A DNA stretch of 64,000 nt, taken from assembly GCA_963989385.1 (NCBI GenBank), contig OZ022500.1:119762121-119826120 (forward strand), read 5' to 3'. The first letter of the stretch is position 1, and the number at the start of each line of letters is the position of its first letter. Both the position numbers and the translations under genes were made by a program. Positions 55,516-64,000 of the stretch are shown piece after piece. The notes under the pieces were generated by a model. That model saw only the letters and a list, made by a program, of their open reading frames with translations. It was not told the origin of the DNA and did no database searches. This DNA comes from Ctena decussata (taxonomy: Eukaryota > Mollusca > Bivalvia > Lucinida > Lucinidae).

Positions 55516-55594
55516 ATGGAGTCTAAGAGTTTCAACGAGGAAGGAGAACCGATTCAAACGACTTTTACTGATAGTATGTCCGCTTACTCTAAAG
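55516..55594 (+). CDS. Gene 2, coding exon 1
   Basis: Starts two bases after a 3' splice site (CAG at 55511-55513), with G at -3 and G at +4. It encodes 26 residues (MESKSFNEEGEPIQTTFTDS then MSAYSK) and one base of a Gly codon. It ends at AAAG|GTAAAT (donor 55595). The exon is short and polar. An upstream exon could extend the protein (see 54541-54770). Confidence 0.65.
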
Positions 55595-57330
55595 GTAAAT
55601 ATTGTCAATGTTTACAGATCAAATCAACTGCAATATATTTATACCTACATAGCTTATCACAATGACTCATAGTGTCTCCACATTACAGTTAGGAATTTGG
55701 CACTTAAATACTTACAAATTTCATCTGTGCTGACAAGCGCGTCTGTTTGTTGTGGTTCTTTACTGTTCTGTGTTTGTTCCGTCAGTCTTGTTACTTCATT
55801 TTCTTATTATGTATGTGACTATTACTCTGTCAGGATCAGATATCGTAGTCGCCACCTATTTGGGAAAGAGCTAATGGTTCGGCTTGTCTATTGACGTTAT
55901 AACATGGTTGTTTTCTTTCTTTCCCTTTTGGTGTTGAGGGCAAGGTTTGAGATCCTACTGGATCAATTCCTGTCGTTGTTTAAGCAAGCGAGTTGTTTTC
56001 AAAAACTTTCTAAACAGGTATAGTAACCATGCTTAAGTGGTGATCATGACAAGAAAATTGGCGGACTAACCTTTTTCGGATTCCATTATAGTTTGACAGT
56101 TTTTTTGGATCTGGCTATCTGTTAGAGGTATCGTCTCAGTATTTGAATTTGATTTTCATGTGTCTGCTATGATTTATTTTGATTTAGTAACAAAACCATT
56201 ATGCGAACCTAATATTGTTTTGTTAAATGTAGACAATTACACCTGACCCTAGGGTGAAAATTTTCCTGTCAAAAATGTATAAACACGCCGAGGGTGTGTG
56301 CTTCCGGCCGCTCTAAGCAATGGTTCTGGTGTTATTCTTATTTTTTTTGTTGCTTATATGTTGTTCTACAAGGATTTCTGTGTGTTCTACTTCATTGTAC
56401 ATTGTTGTCAAATTAAAATTTTAAAGAGTGTCTTTAAGAGCAGAGAACACATAAAACCCATATATTTTCCGCCCAAGGTGGAAGTAATTGTCATTTGATT
56501 AAGCTTTGAACAGATGCAGCTTTCTTGCGTAATTTATCAATTCCGTTAAGCTGATGGTCTCTTTTGCACCAAAACTATGCTCACTGGTTAAATTATATTT
56601 GCAGAAATGTTAGTAAGATCACAGGTACTTTCCGGAAGGGTGTAGTACATTTTGAAGAGTAACTCCAACTACAAACATAACTGTTCTCTTTGTCTATACA
56701 TTGTAAACAACATTGCTATAATTCTCTGAGAAATGTTAACATTGCGCCAAGAGAATTTCTCAGAAGACTAACAACCATTTACAACACAACTTCAATGGCT
56801 CGAACCCTGATGGCTCGTTTACCCTGCCTGGCTAGAATCCTTTCCTTACTCCCTAGAGGTCACTTTATATAGAAAATAATCCTGGATAGCTAGAACTACC
56901 TTTGGCTGGAACTAATTTCATGGTCCAAAGCCTGTTCGAGCCATTGAAGTTCTACTGTTATATAATAAAGGACACAATTGGGGTTTAAGTGCTTTCTAAC
57001 GGTCTAATCACCCCGTTTGGGGAAGAGAGGGCTGAGTCGTTAAGCGCTTGTTGTACTCGTTCCTTGAAAGCTCCTCTCCTTCATGGGGCCATGTGTTGGC
57101 TCCGTGTTATGATCGTGCCACTCCCTGGATGTTGTTTTTAAACTTCTAAAGTAGCCGAATAGGACAACCGTCAGAAATCGATGCGAGCAGATCACACATC
57201 ACACTCCAAAAATTAAATGGGAAAATTTCAGAAAGTTCATAAAATATGTGAATAGACTGTCATTTAGAGGTTAACCAATATTGACTACGCGCATGCTTGT
57301 CTGACTCAATCGCAGTAATTTGCATTGCAG
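55595..57330 (+). other. Intron of gene 2
   Basis: 1.74-kb GT-AG intron, AT-rich. Contains the foldback at 56789-56950 and otherwise nothing identified. It ends in TGCATTGCAG. Confidence 0.6.
56789..56950. repeat. 162-bp foldback in gene 2 intron
   Basis: The 17-mer ACTTCAATGGCTCGAAC and its exact inverse at 56934-56950 bound a segment with internal TGGCTCGTTT, TGGCTAGAATCC, TAGCTAGAAC and TGGCTGGAAC modules, suggesting a modular palindrome like element C. Confidence 0.85.
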
Positions 57331-57683
57331 GTGTTCCAGTTCCGACAGTGGAAGATTATTGCTTAGGAATGGTTTTGGAGGTCATGAATAATGCCATTAA
57401 AGATAGCATAGAAGTGGAAATGATGTTTTTGAAGGGACACGTATCACCGCCTCCACCTGAAAGTCAAGATGATGATGAACAACAAATATGCCAAACACAC
57501 TGTGAACTAAAGAGTTATCTTTTTGAGAAAATAAGTGAAATTGACACTTGTGTGAGTGAATCTGAAAGAATTGCAGAGTATTTGCATGCATGTGAAGATC
57601 TTTTATCTGCTGTTGATGAAATTCAAGGACGTCTAGATAGAATGTTACGCGCACAGGACTTACTTTCTTTCGATATTGATTAA
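57331..57683 (+). CDS. Gene 2, coding exon 2 (C-terminal part, stop at 57681-57683)
   Basis: The first two bases complete the Gly codon split at 55594. The exon encodes 116 more residues, for a 143-aa protein in the two-exon form. Features in order: VEDYCLGMVLEVMNNAIKDS (helical), an acidic/proline linker (PPPPESQDDDEQQ), then a long predicted helix, CELKSYLFEKISEIDTCVSE to LSAVDEIQGRLDRMLRAQ, with heptad-like hydrophobics. This layout suits a small subunit of a helical-bundle complex, but no family is recognised and I do not assign one. A repeat K copy starts ten bases after the stop, so the 3' UTR is made of repeat DNA. Confidence 0.7.
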
Positions 57684-57692
57684 GTGTTATGT

Positions 57693-57860
57693 ACGATGGC
57701 CCAATTGGCTCACTTTTCATTTCCATACTTTTTCACAATTCCGAATTCTGAATTCCGAATTCCGAATTCTGAATTGCGAATTCCGAAATTCGTAGAACAA
57801 ACTGGAAGTTGGATTTTTCTTACTTATTTCATATGGCCAAACCTTCAAATGAAATCAGTG
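57693..57860 (+). repeat. GAATTC-minisatellite repeat K, copy 2
   Basis: Same start (ACGATGGCCCAATTGGCTCA) and end (TTCAAATGAAAT) as 34377-34530, with two more GAATTC units. It directly follows the gene 2 stop codon. Confidence 0.9.
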
Positions 57861-57865
57861 AGAGG

Positions 57866-57963
57866 TTCCATTGCACACAGCCTTTCATTTGCATCCTCCC
57901 ATCGTCCTGATATGACTGAAATACTGTTGAAAGGATGTAAAATCACAAGTCATCCATCCATCT
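57866..57963 (+). mobile_element. 5'-truncated tRNA-derived SINE
   Basis: Starts at AGGTTCCATTGCACACAGCC and keeps the 3' body and CATCCATCCATC tail. With the following 120 bp it duplicates 35140-35364. Confidence 0.9.
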
Positions 57964-58332
57964 ATAAGCTGATAATCCTCTAGATAAATCATCTTCCCGA
58001 ACAAGCGGATAAACCTTGCTCTATCTTCTATGAGGACTGCCTTGAATATTAGATAAGAAAAGATATGACACATGGTGTCATATCAATAGACTCGACGAGT
58101 CTATTAAAAAACATTTATTTTTCTGTCAGTTTAAGTCATGGCGGCCTGTTGTTTTTGATTGAGAGTTTAAAATACCCTCTTAAGTAAATTAACTATTACC
58201 ACGTGTCCCTATGCCACATACTTCACAATTCCGAATTCCGATTTCCGAAATTCGTAGAGCATACTAAACACTTGATTATAATGACTTTACATTTTATCAA
58301 ACCTCTGCATGATATGGATGATTGCTTAAATA

Positions 58333-58575
58333 TGAGCCGCGACCGACACGAGAAAACCAACAAAGTGGTTGTGCGCCCAGCGCAGACTCAGATCAGACTG
58401 GGCATGCGCCCATTCTTATCAGACTCTTCGCTAAGCACTTAAAGGGTAGCTAAGGGTCTAAGCTACCTCCATACGGATAGCGAAGACTTTGAGCAGACTG
58501 GGCGGATGCCCAGGCTGATCTGAGACTGCACTGGGGTCACATGCCATATTGTTGGTTTGGTCGTGTCGTGGCTCA
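58333..58575. mobile_element. MITE G copy 4 (left arm of palindrome)
   Basis: TGAGCCGCGACCGACACGAG to TCGTGTCGTGGCTCA with mirrored subterminal arms. A 4-bp insertion is present in the left terminus. Confidence 0.9.
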
Positions 58576-58639
58576 AATAATGTTAATCCTTAAATGTGAC
58601 TTAGACTAAATGAAGAGGATATATCAGATAAAAGGCTAC

Positions 58640-58644
58640 TTACT

Positions 58645-58675
<31 letters not shown>

Positions 58676-58700
58676 GACAGAGACAGAGAGAGAGAGACTC
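58640..58700. repeat. (GA)n/(GACA)n microsatellite
   Basis: GA tract with GACA interruptions, mirrored by a CT tract at 58965-59025. Confidence 0.9.
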
Positions 58701-58964
58701 TCTGTCCTATCACAATCCAATGTTTTGGAATCGGTCCTTTCAGTATAAGTGACCTTGCTTGAGTACAGGGATTACTCAGATCAGCCTGCGCATCTTCGAT
58801 CATATACATATGCGAAAAGGAAAGACTCTAATTAGATTGTGAATATGCGCAGGCTGATCTGAGTATTCCCTGTACTCAAGCAAGGTTACTTATGCTGAAA
58901 GGACCGCTTCCAAAACTGTTAAAAGTGATAGGGCAGAGAGTCTGTCCCAATCTCCGTCTGTCTG

Positions 58965-59025
58965 TCTCTCAGTCTGTCTGTCTCTCTCTCTCAATCTCTC
59001 TCTCTCTCTCTCTCTCTCTCTAGTA
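58965..59025. repeat. (CT)n/(TGTC)n microsatellite
   Basis: Mirror of 58640-58700 in the other arm. Confidence 0.9.
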
Positions 59026-59092
59026 CGTAGCCTTTTATCTGATATATCTTCTTCAGTTGGTCTAAGTCACATTTAAGGATTCACAATTATAT

Positions 59093-59320
59093 AAGCCGCG
59101 ACACGACCTAACCAGCAAAGTAGCATGTGCGCCCAGTGCAGACTCAGATCAGCCTGGGCATCCAGCCAGTCTGCTCAGAGTCTTCGCTATTCGTAGTTTA
59201 GACCCCTAGCTACCCTTTAAGTGCTTAGCGAAGAGTCTGATCAGAATGGCGCATGCCAAGCTGATCTGAGTCTGCGCTGGGCGCACAACCACTTTTTTGG
59301 TTTTCTCGTGTCGCGGCTCA
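59093..59320. mobile_element. MITE G copy 5 (right arm of palindrome)
   Basis: AAGCCGCGACACGACCTAAC to TTTTCTCGTGTCGCGGCTCA. It is the inverted counterpart of copy 4; both sit at equal distance from the centre. Confidence 0.9.
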
Positions 59321-59509
59321 TATTTAAGCAATCATCTATATCATGCAGCGGTTTGACAAAATGTAAAACAGTCATTATAATCAAGCGTTTAGTACGTTCT
59401 ACGATTTTCGGAATTCAGAATTCGGAATTCAGAATTCGGAATTGTGAAGTATGTGGCATAGGGACACTTGGTAACAGTTAATTTACTTAATTTACGATGG
59501 ATTGAGGAT

Positions 59510-59605
59510 AATGAAAGGCTGTGTGCAATGGAATCCGGTTTATGGTTTAAAAGATTCCCGCGGGGCTTTAACCAGGGCCCGCTTGATCAGCAGGTGTTGA
59601 AAGTT
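59510..59605 (-). mobile_element. Truncated tRNA-derived SINE
   Basis: Minus strand: head region CCTGCTGATCAAGCGGGCCC, GGGAATCTTTTAAACCATAA and TTCCATTGCACACAGCCTTT, then stops. The tail is missing. Confidence 0.8.
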
Positions 59606-59784
59606 AAAGTCCCATTGGAAAGAAACAAATTAAATCAAGTACACACAAAGGTTAGGGGTCTAATCCAGCCTAAGTGGAAGACGCAGACACATGCACAAAC
59701 ACACTGTTTACTTTTCTTCTCGAGCCTTTGTGCCTAGCAAAAAATTTAGTGATCGGACTGAAACTAACTTTTTCAAAGCCAGGT

Positions 59785-60825
59785 TTAAAGTAAATAAGAC
59801 TTTCGCTACGTCATGTCATAATATTGTTCTTTGCTTAAAATAGGGAGAAATAAGGGTACATGATTACCTTAATATCGAACACAAAGACCACTTTTTTTGG
59901 AAACTAACTAATTCAGAGTAACGTTTAATGTCCTATTTCACAATAAGACTTTCGCTATGGACATGTCATAATATTATTCTTTGCTTACAAAGGGGAGAAA
60001 TAAGGGTGCCTGATTACCTTAATATCTCACACATAGACCAATATTTTTGAAAACTTAGTAATTCAAAGTAAGGTATAAAGTAAATAGCCCCTTACATTAC
60101 CTTAAATTAACTGCTCTCCTGTTCCAATATTCCACTATAAGAATTTCGCTACGTCATGTCATAATCATTATTCTTTGCTTACAATAGGGAGAAAATAAAG
60201 GTACCTGATTACCTGAATCTCACACATATAGACCAATTTCTTTGAAAACTAACTATACAAAGTAAGGTTGAATGTCCTTTGCCCCTTTCATTACCTTAAA
60301 TTAACTTCTCTCTTCTTCCAATGATCCACTATAAGAATTTCACTATAGTTATGACACGGCTGTAGTGAAATTCTTATAGTCGAGTTTTGGATGAAGACAG
60401 CAGTTATTTTTAGTTAAGGTAAGGGGGACCTTAAGGTAAACCTTTATTTTTATTAGTTAGTTTCCAAAAGTATTGGTCTATGTATGTGAGAAATTAGGAT
60501 GATCATGTACCTTAACTTTCTCCCTATTGTAAGCAAAGAATAATATTATAACATGACCGTAGCTAAATTCTTATAGTGGATAATTGGAATAGGATAGGAA
60601 TTAATTTAAGGCAATGTAAGGGACAACAGACATTGAACCTTACTTTGAATCAGTTAGTTTTCAAAAATATTGGTCTATATGTGTTAGAATAAGGTAATCA
60701 GGTACCCTTATTTTCTCCCTATTGTAAGCCAAGATTAATGTTATGACATGACCGTAGCAAAATTCTTAAAGAGGATTATTGGAAAAGGAAAGCAGTCGAT
60801 TTAAGGTAACGTAAGGGGCAAAGTC
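59785..60825. repeat. 1.04-kb palindrome built of ~194-bp tandem units
   Basis: The left half carries units with TTTCGCTACGTCATGTCATA near 59812, 59951, 60146 and 60339 (periods 139, 195, 193). The right half carries the same units inverted. The centre is near 60350 (TATAAGAATTTCACTA facing TAGTGAAATTCTTATA). Shared phrases are CTTTGCTTACAATAGGGAGA and AGACCAATATTTTTGAAAAC. No ORF. Confidence 0.9.
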
Positions 60826-61209
60826 TTGGGCTGCAAGACAATCCTTGCCCGCACTGCTGTATGCCGCCGTCCGTAGTATAAGTAATCCTCATGTTGCTCT
60901 GAAGTGTGTGAGGATTGCCTCGCTGCGAAAGACAACATGAATTCATATGTAAGTTAGTAGGTCCCCGTATCTCTTGTCAGCCGGTCCGTAGTGGTTAAGT
61001 AATTAAGTAATTCCGCCTGGCCCTAAGTGTAAAAGTAATGAGGAAAAATTCTCAGGAACTGTAAGTAAGTAAGTAAGTATGTCCGCCTGTTCCTCTGTTT
61101 ATACGAAATTTAATCTAGGCAGTACTGCGTATGAAAGTTGTTCTATATATCCTGTTCCTTTCTCAGATTTATTTCTTCTCTTTTTCTTTACCAGTTAAGG
61201 TTTCTTTAC
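60826..61209. other. Non-coding stretch
   Basis: Short GTAAGTAAGTAAGTAAGTAT tract near 61060. Otherwise nothing identified. Confidence 0.35.
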
Positions 61210-61560
61210 TTAGTGAGAGTTGTGTGAGAATGTGACGCCACCATACTTATGCTGGATGTAGTCCTTGTGTGTCTCCTTATTCAACTTGTTTTTATTCGAT
61301 GCGACTTCGATTTTCGACGCACAAGGGTTACATCAAGTCTAAGTAAGATTTTTCTTCTTTCAGAGCCTTGTCTCAATATGGAGGGTTTCGGGGGTGGGCC
61401 CTCTCATGACACACACGCTCTATATCCGAGTGAGTTGTGTGAGAATGGGCGCAAAACACTTACGCTGGATGTAATCCTTGTGCGTCTCCTTGATTCAACT
61501 TCGATGTGATTGATTTTCGACGCACAAGGGTTACAGCCAACCTAAGTTTTTTCTTCTTCA
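61210..61560. repeat. 215-bp tandem duplication with internal hairpin
   Basis: GTTGTGTGAGAATG at 61219 and 61434. Both copies contain CCTTGTGNGTCTCCTT and, inverted, GACGCACAAGG, so each can form a hairpin. Confidence 0.8.
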
Positions 61561-61569
61561 TTCATATAA

Positions 61570-62860
61570 TGAAACCGGAAGGGGGTAGACATCAAATTGA
61601 GGTTGAGGAGTCTAGCGGTAGGGGTTTTCGGTACCTACTGTCAATACAACTATCTCCAGTTTCTTCTATGTTAGTCGCACACTTACATGTATCAATATCA
61701 TGTAAGTATCAACTACCATAAGAAACTGGAATGGGCCAGACAACAAAGTTTAAGTTGAGGAGTCGAGCGGGAGGGGTGTTCGGTACCCTACGGTCGACAC
61801 AACTTTCCAGATTTTTATCGAAGTTTGAGACTTACATGTATCAATAACCGGAATGATGCAGACGACTAATTGAGGCTGAGGAGTGAAGCGGGAGGGGTTT
61901 TCGGTACCCTTCGGTCGACACAACCATCCCCAGTTTTTCCTGAGAGTTGGACTCTTACATGTATCAATAACAATGTAAGGAGGAGTCTAGCTGGAGAGTT
62001 TGAAGTACCGTACGGTCCACCCAGGTGATGTTTGTGACTCTGAACGAGAAGCAGGTAAGTATACAGGTGAGTATAGGTACGCTTGCCATTTTTACGCCTT
62101 GATGTACAGCAAGAATTGGAATGAAAGGTGCAGGTTTAGCGTTAGGAGGATACAAAGTGGCTGAAGGGGGGTCAACCATCTCCAGTTTTGCAGAGATGTT
62201 TCTAGTTACATGTACCGATAACAATGTAACCAGAAACATCCTTTGCCGAACCCGGAGGGGGCAGACGACACATTGAGATTGAGGAGTCCTGCGGGAGTGG
62301 ATACGAAGTGATGGAGAGGGGTCAACCATCTCCAGTTTTGCAGGGCTGTTTCTAGTAAAATGTATCTATTACAATGTCACTAGCAACATCTACTGCCGAA
62401 CTGGAGGGGACAGACGACAAAAAGACTACAACAGCCGGAACTAGTGGAGTGCATACCAAGTGAATGGAAGGGCGCCAGACTACATCTGCATGAGCTAGTA
62501 GAGGACTGGATACAAAATGGATGGAAAGGGATCAACCATCTCCTGTTTCTTAATGGGCGTTTTTAGATACAGGTATCAATCACAATGTATCTAATAACAG
62601 CCATGACAAAACCGGAGGTGGCGGACGACAAATTGAGATTGAGAAGCTAACGGGAGTAAATGCAAAATGAATGGAGAGGGGTCAACCTTCTCCAGATTTT
62701 CATGGCAGTTTTTCTTACAAGTATCAATAACAATGTACGGATTAACTACCGTGAAGAAACTGGAGGAAGGCTGACGACACATTGAGGTTGAGGAGTCTAG
62801 CGGGAGGGGTTTTTGGTACCCTACGGTCGACACCAGGTGAAATTACTCTGGACCAGAATC
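61570..62860. repeat. Tandem array of ~125-150-bp units each with a hairpin
   Basis: Units share GAAACCGGAGGGGGCAGACG, ATTGAGGTTGAGGAGTCTAG, CGGGAGGGGTTTTCGGTACC and TCAACCATCTCCAGTTTT. Hairpins with the loop GTATCAATAACAA lie near 61682, 61830, 61953, 62195, 62346, 62558 and 62713. The array fades into the 57-bp satellite at 62876. Confidence 0.85.
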
Positions 62861-62875
62861 AGCTAAGTAAACAGG

Positions 62876-64000
62876 TCAAATGGAAAGAAGCACAAACAAA
62901 AATACGTCTTCATAATAAAAACAGAACGTTAACCCGTAAACCTTTACTCATCGTAACCCCTTCCTATAACTCCCTTTGTAAGACGTTAACCCTTAAACCT
63001 TTATTCATCGTAACCCCTTCTGATAACTCCATGTGTACAAGACGTTCACCCTTAAATTTTGATTCACCGTAATCCCGTCTGATAACTCCCAGTGTAAGGC
63101 GTTAACCCTTAAACCTTTACTCATCGTAACCCCTTGCAATTACTCCCTGTGTAAGACGTTAACCCTTAAACGTTTACTCATCGTAACCCCTTGCGATAAC
63201 TCCCAGTGTAAGGCGTTAACCCTTAAACCTTAACTCATCATAACCCCGTCCGATTACTCCCTGTATAAGACGTTAACCCTTAAACCTTTACTCATCATAA
63301 CCCCGTCTGATAAATGCGGGTGTGCAAGACGTTAACCCTTAAACCTTTTCTCACCGTCATGTCGTCTGATAACTCCCAGTGTAAGGCGTTAACCCTTAAA
63401 CCTTTACTCATTGTAACCCCTTGCGATTAGTCCCTGTGTAAGACATTAACCCTTAAACCTTTACTCATCATAACCCCGTCTGATAACTGCGGGTGTGCAG
63501 GACGTTAGCCCTTAAACCTTTTCTCATCGTAATGCCGTCTTATAACTCCCAGTGTAAGGCATTAACCCTTAAACCTTTACTCTTTGTAACCCTTGCAATT
63601 ACTCCCTGTGTAAGACGTTAACCCTTAAACCTTTACTCATCGTAACCCCTTGCGATAACTCCCTGTGAAAAACGTAAACCCTTAAACCTTGACTCATCGT
63701 AACCCCTTCCGATTACTCCCTGTGTGGTACGTTAACCCTTAAACCTTTACTCACCATAACCCCGTCTGATAACTGCGGGTGTGCAAGACGTTAACCCTTA
63801 AACCTTTTCTCACCGTCATGCCGTTTGATAACTCCCAGTGTAAGGCGTTAACCCTTAAACCTTTACTCATCGTAACCCCTTGCGATAACTCCCAGTGTAA
63901 GCCGTTAACCCTTAAACCTTAACTCATCGTAACCCCTTCCGATAACTCCCTGTGGAAAACGTTAACCCTTAAACCTTTACTCACCATAACCCCGTCCGAT
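62876..64000 (-). repeat. 57-bp satellite, minus-oriented array 4 (runs off the window)
   Basis: Begins with the duplication L scrap (TCAAATGGAAAGAAGCACAA ... ATAATAAAAACA) and follows the same variant order as 41650-42800, including ACTGCGGGTGTGCA markers at about 63316, 63487 and 63773. A distant segmental copy of array 2. Confidence 0.95.

Larger units (their letters stand above)
58180..59490. repeat. 1.31-kb palindrome
   Basis: The outer ends TTAAGTAAATTAACT and AGTTAATTTACTTAA are inverses. Moving inward, both arms carry a GAATTC minisatellite, a MITE G copy, TAAATGTGACTTAGACTAAA-type sequence, a GA/CT microsatellite, GACAGAGAGTCT-like sequence and a GATCAGCCTGCGCAT hairpin at the centre (about 58820-58835). 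Arms are about 620 bp and differ mainly in microsatellite length and point changes. Embedded features are listed separately. Confidence 0.9.

Overview
The window looks like nuclear DNA from a mollusc, most likely a bivalve. The evidence is GT-AG introns, tRNA-derived SINEs, non-LTR retrotransposon debris, many short inverted-repeat (MITE-like) elements, and interstitial TTAGGG runs. The repeat with termini GAGCCGCGACACGAG, present in five copies plus a fragment, is of a type I associate with heterodont bivalves. That link is from memory and was not checked. No rRNA, no CRISPR array and no prokaryotic or organellar genes were seen. Most of the 64 kb is repeats.

Layout. 0.05-12.9 kb: a patchwork of foldbacks, microsatellites, SINEs, MITEs and a 158-bp tandem repeat. 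12.9-15.1 kb: two local tandem arrays, of 113 and 197 bp. 15.35-18.7 kb: a nested transposon pile-up, with a minus-strand LINE ORF broken by a tRNA-like SINE and a hAT-like MITE and capped by an inverted LINE piece and a 1.65-kb terminal-inverted-repeat element. 18.7-24.5 kb: MITEs, microsatellites and two minisatellites. 24.5-28.7 kb: a 57-bp satellite in plus orientation, interrupted twice by a promoter-like block. 28.9-35.3 kb: an island with a two-exon gene (gene 1) and a cluster of hairpin elements. 35.4-47.5 kb: the same 57-bp satellite in the opposite orientation, split by a segmental duplication that carries a small intact minus-strand gene (gene 3) and its truncated copy. 47.5-54.3 kb: telomere-like repeats, a duplicated promoter-like block and a 71-bp satellite. 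54.3-57.7 kb: a second spliced gene (gene 2). 57.7-62.9 kb: two adjacent palindromes of over 1 kb and a tandem array of covarying hairpins. 62.9-64 kb: 57-bp satellite again.

Genes. Gene 1 (exons 29267-29808 and 33079-33487, 316 aa) and gene 2 (55516-55594 and 57331-57683, 143 aa, perhaps with an upstream exon) rest on good splice sites with matching intron phase. Both start codons lie a few bases after a 3' splice site, so both probably have non-coding first exons. Candidate first exons with GTAAGAT donors occur at 25.6-25.84 kb and 47.6-47.76 kb. Gene 3 (45386-45685, minus, 99 aa) is a single-exon ORF. I recognise no protein family for any of the three.

The most unusual theme is that several independent foldback families change both arms together (compensatory substitutions), and that the satellite arrays face each other across gene 1. 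All calls are by eye; periods and coordinates of diverged repeats are approximate.
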